Shown: positions 48,241 through 62,235 of the stretch, piece after piece | How positions within the stretch are numbered: position 1 is the first letter of the stretch | How the letters are laid out: each line of letters starts with the position of its first letter | NCBI RefSeq assembly: GCF_020382885.2 | Contig: NC_058504.1 | Location: 13,527,019 to 13,591,018, forward strand | From: Scatophagus argus | Lineage: Eukaryota > Chordata > Actinopteri > Scatophagidae | Direction: 5' to 3' | DNA: 64,000 nucleotides | Translations under genes and position numbers: made by a program | Notes under the pieces: model-generated | Told to the model about the DNA's origin: nothing | Database searches by the model: none | What the model saw: only the letters and a program-made list of their open reading frames with translations

Positions 48241-48560
48241 ACCATTTCCCCTACCAAACCATGCGGCTGAATTATCACATCATTTTTCAGCACCTCAATT
48301 TACTGTCCCCAAGACTGAGGCAATTTCACAGAAGAAAAATGCCTTTCCTCAATTCGCCTGTGCCCCTCCAATTACATCTCAAGGCCCTACTTGAAGATGT
48401 CAGCCCCAGTGCTGTCATAATTGAAATGATTGCAATGTTATTCGTTGACACAATGATGGGAGAAAGTGGCAGGCATCTTAAAATTCAGACAAGGAAGTAC
48501 AATCTTTTCCTAAGAGCAATTACAATCAGAATGGGAAGACAGCTAAAGTGTGTTCAATAA
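48241..48560. promoter_or_regulatory. Candidate regulatory element (low repeat content, homeodomain-like AT cores)
   Basis: Non-coding sequence with balanced composition and clustered TAATTG/ATTGCAAT-type cores (CATAATTGAAATGATTGCAA). It looks like many vertebrate conserved non-coding elements, but conservation was not tested. Confidence 0.25.
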
Positions 48561-49375
48561 CAGTTACAGAGAATTGGGGCAATTCTGTGCCAATACTGTG
48601 TTGTCTTATATCCAGCACAAGACAGAGCAGGAGCCCACCCCTCGACTTTCATTGGAGGGGTCATGTCAGATCCCATCAACAAAGATAACATCTTCCATGA
48701 AGATAACCTGTGCAGGCACAGGCATAATGGCATGATTACACATTCATATTATGTGGGGATGATCACAACCGAGATGAATAAAAACACAGAGGACAGAGGA
48801 TTAAATATACATGATGCTCTCAGAGTGTTTTTCATCTTAGACTAGGTTCCCAAATCTGCAGTCTTCCTCTACATCTGGGATCTCAAGCAAGAGGGATCCG
48901 AGAGTAGCACAAAGTATAAAATGGATTACCACACAGTATGGATAAGCTGTCAGAGCTATGGGAAAACTGTGGAGGGGTGGAGACAGAGCGAGGAAGGGTC
49001 ACTGGGGAAAGGTGGAGCCGAGATCTGACATGGAGACTTTCCTCAACGGTATTATTCCCCTGGGCGGTGGGACAGAGTGGAAGCAACGCCTTCATCAATA
49101 GCTTTGATCGCCTCCACGCAGCACATAAGACACACCGCGTACACATATACCCTCCCCTTTACTGATAAACATCACAGCTCGCTACCACAGTTATCTATTT
49201 ATAGAGACTCTGTGCCCCATTTACAGGCATGGGACACTGGATCTGTAAAATAAGTATAGTTGAGACTATGGAAGACATCGTTTGTATCCTGCAGACCTTT
49301 GCAGCTGAGAAGGAGAAAAGGATGGCTCTGAGAAAAGACACACAGAAAATACTGCAGTAACGTAACACTCCTTCA

Positions 49376-49700
49376 AGATGGACAGTCGACCCATTATAAT
49401 TCACACTCAACTCATCCAAATAGCCAAGGTGTCATGTCCGAATTAATTGCAATGTAATTCTTGCGACTACACAGTGAACAGATTAATCAGATACATAACC
49501 AGAGAGTGGCCTGATTAAGCCAATGAGAGAGAAAAATAATTGACCCCACGCTGGAGGCTCTGCATACGATTTCATCTTTGAGTGCCACTGCAGACTTTCA
49601 GCCAGTAGCTACAGAAGAGGAGATCCTACAGCGTGTGTTATTGAAGTGCATAATAATTTCCTTCATTGGTCCTTTGTGATGATTTGACAACATGCATAAG
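49376..49700. promoter_or_regulatory. Candidate regulatory element with TAAT/ATTA and CCAAT-like cores
   Basis: Contains GAATTAATTGCAATGTAATT, GATTAATCAGAT, CCTGATTAAGCCAATGAGAG and GCATAATAATTTCCTTCATT in about 300 bases. The density of paired-homeodomain-like cores is the only evidence. Confidence 0.25.
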
Positions 49701-52700
49701 GATGCCCTGCAGGGAAGAAATTACACCAGTGACAGGTTTATGTGTAGAAATTATAGGAAGGACCTGAAGCATTGAATAACCTCCATCATCCTCCTGCAAG
49801 AAAAAAAAGTACACTTTGGAGAAAAGAGGTTACTCACTCTATTGTATTTCTGAGGGGAGAAATAGGCTTGTGGTGCCTTGGACAGCACAGGGAGGTGGTG
49901 GCACAGGGGGGGACGGGGTTGGTCATTTATCATCTTTGTCAGTTCTGGTAGGAAAGGGAGGTGGGGCAGGGGGGGCTTTCATATAAAGTGAGTGTAGGTG
50001 GAATCAATGTGGTGAGAGTGGAGAGGGGGGTAAGGGAGCCAGATCAATGCTGGTGGGAGTGACTGTTTGTTCCCATTGTTTATCTACTGTCATCTCAGGA
50101 TGCTGCTGAAGGACAGGAGAGCATGGCGGGCAGCACAGTGCCTCCACTGGGACAGAGCATTTGTAATGGGTCTATCCTTATACAGACAACACACATCACT
50201 CAGAGGTGAAAGTCACACTGTTCGTGGACAAGGCACGTCTGCGAGTGTGTGAGCAATAGCAGGAGCTGGGGGGGGGTGTCAATAGAAGAGGGGCAAAAGT
50301 CGGTGAGGTATCATGCTGCAGAGTGTTGGCGATCAAATCAACTGCCTATTCAGCAGCGAAAAACTACCTAGAGCTGAACTAAAACTCTGACTAAAGCACA
50401 ACAGTTTTATTAAGACTTTTACACCTGCAGCTGAAGAGCAATAACAGATTTGCTGACCTGATGTAGACCAGAGATGTTATCACACAACAACGCTCATGAT
50501 GACCCGTGGATGAATAAAGGAAACCATCAAACTAATAATAAAGCCCCCAGGCATGCTGTAACATGGGCTGTGGCACACGCAGAAACAATATAACCGCCTA
50601 ATCTACTCAATCAATCTGGGAGAGAGAGAGAGAGAAGGAAAACAGAGGATGTGTCTTGGAGGTGTAATAGGGCCGAGTACAATACCTGCTCATGAAATGA
50701 TGATGAGCTAGATTCAAGAAGCTGCCCAGTGAATTTCAGGTATTACCATTCCCAAGGGAGCCCTGCTTCTTCTCTCCTCTTTCCCTTTCTCTCTCTCTCT
50801 GTCTTACACCTCCCTCTTCCATCTTCCCTTCTTTCATGTCCAGATTAGAAAGAGCCCGCACTGATCCGACTGTGATTCGCGCAGCAGAAATGCGTTCCCA
50901 TGGGAATATCACGCCGCAGAAGAATAGCTGACACAAAAGATGAGATTCTGTTGGGCTGCCCATATTTTTTTTTCTTGTGAGATCAAACAGATAGGATTTT
51001 TCCTAATCATCAGCTCACTTTCAGAACACAAATCGAGAACCACGGATAAATGGATGGAAGTGGAAATTTGTCTCGAGGGCTGTATACAGTGCGTTTTACA
51101 TAAACAAACACTACACACTTGACTCGTGCCCCCATGTGTGACAGCTCCAGCTGCAGAGAATACCCAGCTTCATGATTGGCCTGTCGCAATAACAATAATT
51201 ACACTCCCAATTGTAGCCCCAGTCATGAATCATATTACAAGTTTTTTGTGGGGTTTGAAGCTCAGCTCCAGCTTTTCTCTTCTCTCGCTCACACTTCTTG
51301 ACTCAGTTGTGGTTTTTAAAACACAAGCCACAGTCGAGTTTCCAAGTTTTCCAACGTGGCAGTATTCATCCGCTTTAGACTCCGTCTTTGCCATTTTAAG
51401 CTTTAAGCTTTAAAAACCAATACTACGTATGGATCAACAAAAGTGGCTCAAAACAGATACAACGACCATGACAAGTTTAAGGCATTTCTTTTATGCATCA
51501 GCTCCACGTGTTTTATGTTGACAATGATGTCAGAAAATCATACAAATCTGAGCAAAGAGCAGCTGTGTGTAATTAAGGAGCGAAAACAGTACACAACTGC
51601 GAATACACCTGCATCTGGATGAAACAACTGCCACACTTTCCTGCCAGAAGCTACAAATAGAGTCTAAATAAATAGAAGAAAATCCAAGGAAAATAGAAGG
51701 GTATTATCCTTCGTAGTACGGTAAGGTCAGCCATTATAGGACTAAATCTGGTACAGCTGTGTATTTGCCAAGAGAAGGCTGCCCTCTAAAAGTGAGTATC
51801 AGTGCATTAAAGGACAGCAGTGTGAAAACCAGCAAGAGGCCTGTAGCGACTCTGAAGAATTTACAGGCTTTCGTGGTTGAGAGATAGGAGACACTCTGCA
51901 CTCAATAACCGTTGCCTGGGAGAAACACTAGACACAATTTTATAGCACGCTGGTGAAGAGAAAGACACTGCTGAAGAAAAAAAAACCCCTCACATGACAT
52001 CTAAGCTAATATTTACCAGAAGGGGATTTTAGAACAAAGTTTAAGTGAATTTTATAGTGTGATGAGACAGAAAAGTGGCTCTTTGGCTATCAAACTAAAT
52101 GCTATGTTTGGTGTAAGGCAAAGAAACTCATTATCCACACCGTGAAGTCGGTTTGCAGTATTTGGAGGTGCTTCTCTGCAGTAGGACTTTGAAGACCCGT
52201 GGAGGCAGAGTGCAAAATTAATGCAGCAAAAACCTCCTGAAGTCTGACAGAAAACTGAGACTTGGAAGATTTATGTTTCTGCAAGATATCAATCCCACAC
52301 ACACATAGGCCAAAAGCTACGCAGGAATGTTGTTAATACTGTTCATGTTCTGAAGTGGACAGTCCAGACCTCAATCCAATCCAGAATTAGCTGCAGGACT
52401 TCCAGTTCATGTAACTCATCACAACCTGTGCAATTTTGTACTAAGAGGGTGACTACTTTTTTTCCAGGCACTCTACCTGCCAGATTTCCTATCTTCTCTC
52501 CCTCAAGTCTCCCCGTGCTCCCTGAAATAAACACTTCTCCTCCGAAGCTCACCATTATCCCTTTCACAGCTTTAGTCTTAACTCTGCTCCTTGTCGAGAC
52601 TCTTGTCTATTTCGCTCCACCTGTCCCCGGCCAAGCAGCTTTGCCTGCCTCTGCTCTCGTCCTACAGCAGAGGGTGAGGCATGCGTGGGTGTCACGGAGC

Positions 52701-53089
52701 TGACAGGTCTATCTGGGCTCTGTCTACTGTGCTGGCCCTTCCCATTTCCTCCCTTCACCGCCGCCTCTACAGCTGCTGTGTATCTTACCGTGACACCCCA
52801 CACACACACACAGGGATATCAGTTTACAGAAGGGGGTAGCTGGGGTCTGTGAACAGGGTCAAACCTCCACAGGGCTGCATGCATAGTGTATGTCCTGGAA
52901 CACAACACTTTGGTATCAAAACAGTATTTCATTATTTTTTCAGAGGGGGAAACAGGCCAAGGGGGTGCAAGAGAGCGAGATGTGTATGTGTACGTGTATT
53001 TATGTGGGAAGAGAGATATGCTTTTCCCTGTCAGTTCAAGGAAAGCCTGTCAGAATTATGGATTAAACGCCACTGTGCTGCAGTGTATC

Positions 53090-53116
53090 CACACACACAC
53101 ACACACACACACACAC
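53090..53116. repeat. (CA)n microsatellite
   Basis: About 13 AC units, followed by a TG-rich stretch at 53140-53190. Confidence 0.9.
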
Positions 53117-53724
53117 ATGCTGCCCGAGTTTAATGGCGTGTATGTATGTGTGCTCTTATTTGTTCCTTTATGCGTTACAGTGTACATGTGGCTCTGAGGT
53201 GGGTTGTGGGTCCAAGCACCCAATCTGAAAAGCAGACTGTCACATAATGTGTTAGCCATCTAAAATCTAAAATCTGTCTCCTGTCACCCATCCATAAAAG
53301 GCCAGCAGCTGCCAGAGTCAGTGCGGTTCAGGCACACGCCGTCACCATAAACCCGATGTAACACATTTCTCATTCGCTACGCCTCTCAGCCATTTGCTCT
53401 CCTGAGCACACAAACAGTCTTTCCACCGTCTCTCACACACAACCAATTTGCACACACACAGCTACACACTTCCGCACACAGATTTGGTGGCGTGTTTTCC
53501 CTCCCGTTGGCTGTAACAGGTGTGTGGGGGTAGGAAGTGGTAAGCTGATCCAGCCATGAAGACTCCTTCTCCTCTCTTGCCAAAACATCCCTGCTGTCCC
53601 GCTGCTATCCTTCACCTCCTGAAGGGTAACTTCCAATCAGTCCACCAGATCAATACGCCCTAGCCTCAGGATATGAGGCTCTAAAGCTAACTAGAAGCAC
53701 TTAAGAAGAGAGGAATCTGTATTG

Positions 53725-53870
53725 ATTACAAAGGGTTAATGGGACCTTGTGCGCTAGTTACGCTTTTTCCAAGATAGGAATCGCGTGGCCAGGTTGGTTA
53801 ATTAATACAAATTGGTAGCATTCGCACAAACTTGACTGCCAAGGATATAATACGACTATTTTGCAGTCCA
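53725..53870. promoter_or_regulatory. Candidate regulatory element
   Basis: A unique tract with GGTTAATTAATAC, GCCAAGGATATAATACGAC and GGTTAATGGGACC. There is no coding frame and no repeat signature. Role not shown. Confidence 0.2.
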
Positions 53871-54320
53871 CAGCCTTGGGTTCTCACACTTAACAATGTA
53901 TAAAGGGTGAAATAAGGCTGAATGAAATAATGATAATAGCTGCTCAGTCAGTGAAGGGTACAGTGCCAGAACGAATCAGTGCAGACTGACTTGGATGACT
54001 AGAAAGAAAGCAAACTGGTAAATGTTTCATCTACGTTGCCAGTAAGTATACCGAGTATCACAAGGTTCAGGATGCCATGACATCTTTGCTCCAATATCAA
54101 TTATTCAGCATTGCCTTTTCTAACCCTTTAATTATACATCAATGTTACAATAACAAAGGCTAGGGATGCACACTGTGATCCTGCTTCCAAAGGCCATGAC
54201 GATGAAACCGGATGGGGGAACTTTAGTTAGAGGACGGAGGAAGACGGAAGCAAAAAAAGCCTTCAGGCTGCTTTACCCTGCTGTCGAGCTGTCATTTATG
54301 ATGTGTCCGCCTCACCCAGT

Positions 54321-54350
54321 GTATGATCAGAGATCAAAGGGTTAACTGAA
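54321..54350 (+). promoter_or_regulatory. Possible TCF/LEF site next to an HNF1-like half site
   Basis: AGATCAAAGG (54331-54340) fits the TCF/LEF consensus and GGTTAAC (54340-54346) fits an HNF1 half site. Single short motifs occur by chance. Confidence 0.2.
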
Positions 54351-57300
54351 ACCCTGGCCTATGGCCCTGTGCTTACATTATTCAACAGCTTGTTACAACA
54401 GCCTGCTCCCTGATCTCAAACACAGGGAGACAGAGCTGGAAACTCCAGGGAGGAGAACGCTAGGGACGAATAGGCGGATTAAAAAAAGGGAATGACAGAG
54501 AGACTGGGTGGCTGGAGAGAAGAAAGAACTGAAGAAAAGGGGGACTGAGAGATGTGGAATAAAAGGCGAGGTGTGGTTAAAAAAAACACACACAGGGGAT
54601 TCAATAGGATGAAAAGAGGTATTGAGAAAATGGAAGGATGAGAAAGTTGAGAAAGTGTTGAAAGATAGCGAGAGAGCACCGGTGGACAGACGGGGAGGGC
54701 GGTTTGTCCAAATCTGCCTGTTGCCACAGGAGAGTGATCAGAAACAATGAATATAGACGGTTTGACCACACATCTTATTTGTTAGCTCGGCTCCAGGTAT
54801 TGAGGTTTAATACAGTATCCAAAATATTATTTCCAGCCTTTTGACAACACAGTGTCAGAAAAAGGCACAGTCCATTTACTTACATCTCAAATGTGATGAA
54901 ACATGACGGTGGTTGAAAGGCGTTTTGTTTTTTGGACAAAGATGTAATGATTTGTCTTCTTTCACTTCCTATTCCCAACAAGAGACACCTGAATATTGGC
55001 TGGAACCGTGTTCAAACAGGTAACACTGCAGTATCCACTGGCTTTAGACTCTTCAGAAATAGTACTCATGGTCAAGCACGCTAAACAACAAAGCAAAACA
55101 ACATCTATCAGATGAGCACCGAACTGACAGCAACCATGTTTTGGGAGCGTCCTGTTTATAGTCCCAGACTCGCGCTGCTGCTCAGTGAGCGGGCTCCTTT
55201 GTTCATTAATTGATTGGCCTCCCCTGCTGGGCCTCAGTAACTAGGTTACACAGATCCATGAAAAGAAGAGCATTGCCCCCCCACCCGTTGAAAGGCGGAG
55301 GATAGATAGACGACTCCAGGGCAGGAATCTGAGTGTTAATATAACTAATGGAGTGAGGACGACAGTAACTTTATTGAAATCACCCTCATCTAATTAGAGT
55401 GAGCAGTTGATGAGAGCAAAGAGGGGCGGGAAACAAGGTTGGATTCCATTATGTCAGGGTGAAGTCACAGTCATATCAAATAAGAGGGCAAGGCCGCAGC
55501 AGGGTGAAGCGATGGCTGTGAAGGAGAGCAAGAGATGACGTGACGTTTGTTACGAAGCAGTCACAATTATGTGTCTCAGCAGAAGTCATCACTTTGCTCT
55601 CTGTCACAATGTTTTGCTAAGAAGGATAGGGGAAACGCACGGGTTGTGAAAAATCCTGCAAAGGTCACCAAGACATTCACACGAGGCCTCTAGTTCCATA
55701 CGACATGACGAGGCTAAGAGACCTCTGAGATAAGTCGAAAAACAGATAGAAACACAATTTACTGGCTTTGCTATGATATGAGTTTGGTAAAGGCAGCCGT
55801 TTTAGTCATTAGAACAAGTTTAAACATTTGTTTCTCTACAATAAGGTCAAAAATGAACAGTGATCAGAGAAAGACTGTCTGGACAGGTCCCTAAAAATTC
55901 ACTGAATTTAAAAATGTAACATCAACGTAACTACAGTGACTCCAGGGAGCTCATCATAAACTGACTTTGTCCAATCTATGAGGGCAAAAACTATTTTGTT
56001 AATTAGCTTTTGGCCAGAAAACAACAAAGTAGAGAGCTTTAAGCAGTGGAAGAAAACTGTCCCCCCCACCATCAGCAGTAAAAAGTGAGCTGACCTCAAG
56101 CCACCACATCGAACCACCAACGAATGTCACACAAGAGGTTAAAGACAGACTGTTTGGAAATAACTTTTTTTTTTTATTATTTTGATGTAACAAATCCTAA
56201 AGGTTGAAAATGGATGTTTATTTACCAAAAAGCAATGCAAATGTATAAATAAATTGTTCAAGAAAATCATGCTTGCAAAAAGACCACACTGACTCTAAGT
56301 TCAGAGCATGAAAACATCACTGCAGACAGTAAATACCTCATCCAGCGATGTAACTCCTCCAGTAACAGAGACGGACAGGAACCGGGCCCACCCTGTCAGC
56401 AAGGGGAACAACAGCTGAACCAACGGAGGATCTGCATCTGCCCCGCATACCTCAGGGGATACAAGTTTCCACCGTGCACTTTATCCCTCAGGTGACAGGA
56501 CTGAGCTCCCTCCACTAACAGAGGACATAGGCAGACTGGGCAGTGAGCCCCACAGTGACACCGTCAGATATGGGCACTGTGTGTGCGAATGGTGGTCAAT
56601 ATGGTGGGGTGGGAGGGTGGGATGGGGGGTTGGATGACATTGGCAAAACTAGATCAAACAAGGCCTTAGCCAGCCCTTGAAAAAAAGGGAAAAAAAATCT
56701 ATCAAAGTATGACTCTGCAAAAAAAAATTGCTGGCATAGTAGTTCTCGACCCAAGTGGTGTGTGACAGCTAGTAACATAACCATAATATATTATGCGATC
56801 CTCCCATCCCAAAGCAATGGGACCCGAAGCCATTATGCATTACGAGCCAAAGTGAGACCTGAGACTCTGAGCGGCAGAACAGTTGACCACTCCTCACAAG
56901 AGATGACTTCCGGGTCACATGAGCACAGCGCCGAAGAGAAGAGGTTAACCTTACTGTCAGCGATAGCCAGAGGGAAAGAGATAGAGAAGGAGAGAACTAA
57001 AAATGTCAAACAAAAAGGAAAAAGAAATTCACCAAAGCATTTCACTTGTATTCCATTAGACTACACATTAGCTACTCTGCAAACTGCAAGGCAAAAGCAG
57101 CCCAACTCCTCCCAACAACCCCGCTAATGGTGTTGTCTTTAAAACCTTTATCACTAATTCATTACTTCTGATTTTCCAGCACCACGGGTTGAAGCTTTGT
57201 CTTCTGTCTAATTGAGAGCCAGCGGCTTCAGGCCCTAATCAGTCAAACCTACTAACCGTTTTCCTCAGGGAAGGATGAAGTCAAAAACAGCATTATCATA

Positions 57301-59601
57301 CTGGTCGGTCATTTGCTATGTGTGCAGTTTCAAATAATTTTAATTCACACTCTCCAAAGACGTCAATTTGTGGAGTGGGCAAAATGTCAGGCTGTAATGA
57401 ATGTTGAGGTTCCCCCCAGTTGTGCCTTGTCAGAAAGTAGCTGCTGTCATTAAGCAGCAAAACACTGAAAGAATATGCTGCATATTCAAAAGGGTTGTTG
57501 AAGCAGCATTTGGAACCTATTCAATCAGTAAAAACTTTTCAAAGAGCAGGAAAGACATTTTCTTTTCACATCATCTCACTTTATCCCCACCTTTCCCCTC
57601 CACTCGCGGAAGCGTTCTAATTAGCTGCGTTGTATCCCTAGAGGACTCCGCCATTTCCACTCTCTGGGAAAGATTAACCACCACAACACCGATATCGGCC
57701 TCCACAGCAACACAATTAGGTGAAGAGTGAAATGTGAGGCATGTCGTCACATATCCACGGTTTCACTTGAGCAAACAAAAGACGACTTCACGGGCAGACA
57801 GGCCACTGCGTCTGCAGGTTGGGGAGGCTCTGAGCAGGTGCACTTGGCAACCAAGATGAACGCCATGGGATGTGGTTAGAATTGTCCTAGATAACACAAT
57901 ATGGCTAGGTTTATTGCTGGTGCTGTCATGCTGATTAGAGCTCACCAGTGACTACCAGTCTGCCAATTATAAGAAATCTAATTCTGAAATGTACTTTTCA
58001 TTTAGTAATGCTGATAACCTTGACAAAGAAATATGAATCTTTTAGATCAGGATTCACCCTTTGTACTGTATGCAAGTGGTAGATAAGGTCAAGTAGTAAC
58101 AATCCAATATCGGCAGAAAGACTGAAAAGGAGATATGATTTGCTTTTTCAGGGTAAGAGTTGGGAGTCTATAGAAAAAAAGAAAACCTTCCCAAATGAGC
58201 CTCAATATTGTGCAAATCTAGCAAATGTTTTGAGCAAGGTTTCAGTTATGACTTTCAAGGTTTCAAAGAATGGCAAGTCAATCTTTCCATGTAATTCAAC
58301 TCTCAGAAGACAGAAACCCAAGAAAGTCAGGAAGGAGAAGCATCCACACAGTCTGACATGGAGCCTGCTGAAGACAATCCATTGTTTCAAACTGTTTCCA
58401 GATGCTGTAAACTTAAACTGTTGCATTTTTCTGGCCAGGGTTTGTCATTCTTTTAGCCAGTCTTGGGGCTTCCTATTAGTTCCCGTCAGCCAAGTCACCA
58501 CCCAAACACATCCTTAGTGAACAAGTGAAGTTCTGAGGCCTTTGGGTGTATTTGTCTTCTGTCACAAGAAATTTTTCAACAACTACTGGAAGTAGTTGGA
58601 ACCACATGCTGTTTAATAAACAACTTGTTTATGCCAAGAATGCATTTATAGCAGTCAGGACACACGTGAGCAATGCAGCAGTGGAGCTTCAGCTAATTTT
58701 TCTGTGTCACACACATGTGAGCCACACGTGTGCGACACAACACGTTAATCGTCAATATTACTTATGAAGCTTAGAAGAAACTAAAAAGGAAGAACTTAAG
58801 CTTCAGAAATATTCCATCATAATCAATATTTTATTATAATGATCCCGTTTTCATCAAGAAACATAACAGGAACCTATTATAACACATGACTTAACAGGAT
58901 ATACACAGTATAAACTACACTAGCTGTATCTAGTCTTAAATAATGTGTTATATGAAGCTGAAACAAGCTGGCAAAACAATGAGAATTTTGATAATTGTTT
59001 TTAAAAAAAGAAGACAAGAAAAGCTGCCAAACATTTGCAAGATTTTTGCTTTTCTTTGACATACAAAAGCAAACTGAAAATTCTGACATTTTGCGGAATG
59101 CTGACTGGAAATCAGTTCAGACGTTAACTTAGGGTTTCTGAACATGTGACTTTATGAACCAAAACAAACAAACAAACAAACAAAACCCAAAAAAACGGAT
59201 GAATTGAGAAAACAATGTCCAGATTAGTAAGTAATGAAAATAACGGTCAGTTGCAGCCACAGCATTAAAGTCTTTTGTTTAGTTACAAAAAAAATAAATG
59301 CTTTATTTTCATCCAAATGTTGATAAATTCCAATTGTTTACAATGTGATTACACTTGAAATGTATATCTTCTAAAGTAACAGACTCACTCTGTATGTTAT
59401 TACTTAATATCAAGTTTGTTCCCTAAAGCACCAAATAGTTAAATCTTCATATGTGCAGAAAGGAGTTCCAACCTCAAACTATACCATCTGATCTATATGG
59501 AGACTGCTGTATCTCATTATTTTTCACCAGATGACAGATTCCAGATGACAACAAAGTCCTGCTAAAAAACCCCAAAACAAAACAAAACAAAAAAAAAAAC
59601 A

Positions 59602-59835
59602 CTATATAGACAAAAGCATTGGGACATGACCATTACACCAACAGGGACGATGATGACATCACTTTCTAAATACATAGACAGCTTTGCAGGTATAACAGCT
59701 GCCACTCTTCTGGAAAGGCTTTCCACAATATTTTCCATGGGAATTTGTGCCCATTCATGCAGGAGAGCATCTGCGAGGTTGGACGAAAAGGCCTGGCGCA
59801 CAATCTCCACTGCAGTTCAGCTCAGTTTGTCTACA
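59602..59835. mobile_element. Truncated non-autonomous DNA transposon (teleost family)
   Basis: The left end reads ACTATATAGACAAAAGCATT, then GGGACATGACCATTACACC, CTAAATACATAGACAG, CTTTGCAGGTATAACAGCT, CTGGAAAGGCTTTCCACAAT and GGGAATTTGTGCCCATTCAT. I recognise this as one end of a high-copy element common in fish genomes, usually TATAGACAAAAGTATTGGGA at its terminus. No transposase frame and no matching right end are seen. Confidence 0.65.
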
Positions 59836-62194
59836 TAGTTTATCTGGATCAGCCTTCAAAAGCTGATGTTGCTGAATTATGGCGTAATGTTTTCATTTAG
59901 GCCATCAGACCACCTAAAAGGTTTCCAGGGAAAACTCTTCTTCACTGAACAGACTCAAAAAAAACAAGAGGGATCCTTATGATCAGCTATGCTGTCAGCT
60001 GACATTAGAGCACACAGCAGATATTTACAGCCTTCTGGAAACATCTGTGGGCTCTTAGGCCTGGACTGTCAGGCAGGCAGGGTAAACAACATACTTACTA
60101 GCATCTAACCCCCGATGCTAACCGGGCCTATCAATCACATGGATCAAGCCAGTGGTTGTGACTCAGATGTGGATGAAAGGAGGCTGCTGCTACAACAGCC
60201 CAGCAAGTGGCTGCACCACATGAGCAAAAGAAAAAAGAAAAAAGAAAAGGCAATTAACTGCAAAAGATAAAGTCGAGAGTTTTGGACTCAAAGATAAACA
60301 AAACACAACAAATGCTCAGCTAATTGAGATGTTTTGCTCAAAGAGCTTCAGCAGATCATTTAGTGATAGCTCGTGCAGTATGTTCAAAAATAATCTGACA
60401 GGAGAAGGAAGATGAGAAATGCGCCACTGAACACAAGTGTGCAGCACAGAGCAGAGAGGAAAACATGCAAAGGGGAAAACAAGAGCGCTAGAACAGAGGA
60501 AATCTAACAAAAGACAACGGAGCATAGTCGGAACACAGTGGAGCCGAGCACAACACACCAGAACAGGCTGTAATTGTGTTGTGCAGGACTGACCCCAGCG
60601 CATCCCAGCAGGCATTGCATGATGAATGGGGCTGGCGATGACTACATCCCACATCCCTCCTCCTCCTCCTCCTCACATGCTCTTTTCTCTCCCTCTCTTC
60701 TGTCGCCACCATTAGCCCTCCTTCTGTCCCTCCCTTTGCTCCCCTTCTTTCCCCAAAACCACACTCTATTCAGCTGCTGCCATCCCACAAGATTAATTTG
60801 CATTCAGTGCACTTAGTCCTTGTATTGTGCTCTGACACAATGACATATTACAGTGCACAGCGCACCTATTAAACACATAGTCTAGCTTGAGGGACAGTGC
60901 TTCTTCTGCAAGACGGCTATGATACAGAGTACAAGTGCACGGAGAGAGAGGCATGAAGGTACAGCTTGATCAGTTACGAACACAGCGAGGCTCTGACACA
61001 CGAGTCACGGTGGAATCATTACAGGAACAGTTAGATAACCTCAATTAATGATTCACCAGACCCAAACTAATAAACTGGGTCAGACTGTGTTCGCACTGGT
61101 AGCAAGAGCAGAGAGACCTTCAGGTTAGGCTGTGTGAGAAGGAACAGCAGCAACGGGAGCGACAGGGAGAGAGCAAGAAAAAGAAAATTAAAAAAGCGAT
61201 AGAGGTGTTGGTGTTACTCCACTGTAGACCCTGAGGAAAGAGACAGTAATGCATAGGAAATGGGCTTTCTCCCCCAGCTTTCTTTGCTCCTGTTCTCCTT
61301 CTACTGTTCCATCGTGCCCACGTCCAAGGGGAGCAAATTTAATTTGCGACACCTTCCTCTAGCTATCACCCTTTGTGCCTGGGGACAAACGAAATGGATT
61401 CTGGAATTTAAAAAGATGAGCGAAATAAAGAAATAAAACAGTGCACTCGGGAGAGGGCGTCAGAGACAATAGCACAGAGGGTGGCAGGGAGAAATGAGAG
61501 CAGAGTTGGGAGGGGGGTGTACAGGGACAGGAAACGGTAAGAGCATTATGTGGGCCAGATATTAACTGTATGGTTATCATAAACCAGCTCAGAAGCCTGG
61601 CCATCTGGGGTGGCCACAGGGTTACTCAAACAATCAGATCAGGGTTGTGATAGCAGCCACTGCCGACAGTACGACATCCAAACATGGAGGTGGCTGAGGG
61701 GTTAACAACCCATTACCTCACCCTAGAGCACTCCCTGAGGAGACACAGTTTGGGGTTGTGCTGACAGTCGGTGTGTGTAAAGCGCACCTTTGGGCTGTTA
61801 GTCAACAAAAGGGAGTATGGCGGAGTATCATCACCACAGAGACTAAGCATGTGTGCAGGAGGCAAGCCGGAGACAAGGGCGTGGAGGATGGAGACCGGGG
61901 ACGTTGGGCTATGTGGGAGTTTCATTACTCCCCTCCAGCTCTTCTCTACCTGTGCACATAAGCACTTTGAGGACTCAACGCTAAAGCCAGAGCCTTGACA
62001 ACTTCAAACGCCTGCTTTGCTGGGGTAGATCAGAGGCAACAGAGGGATAAAAGGAAGAATAAAGGAAGAAAGAAGAATCTAAAGATCACCAGACCTGCTT
62101 AGTGTGTAGCCTGAACACTCTGTTGTGAGGTGCCTTGAATTTCATTATCAGATTTGTGAAGTTCATCCACTGCCCTGTCCCACAGTAGAAAAAA

Positions 62195-62235
62195 ACTGGC
62201 TCTCAATGGGCTACCCCGGCCCATTGAGAGCCAGT
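62195..62235. repeat. Perfect 17-bp inverted repeat with a 7-base loop
   Basis: ACTGGCTCTCAATGGGC (62195-62211) and GCCCATTGAGAGCCAGT (62219-62235) flank TACCCCG. The arms are GC-balanced and unlike the neighbouring simple repeats. Confidence 0.9.

Noticed and set aside
48261-48560. 99-codon plus-strand frame
   Set aside because: No homologous features and no codon-like pattern; the stretch looks like non-coding regulatory sequence.
52849-53197. Overlapping plus-strand frames of 94 and 103 codons
   Set aside because: Both are kept open by a CA repeat; the residues are mostly repeat-encoded His-Thr.
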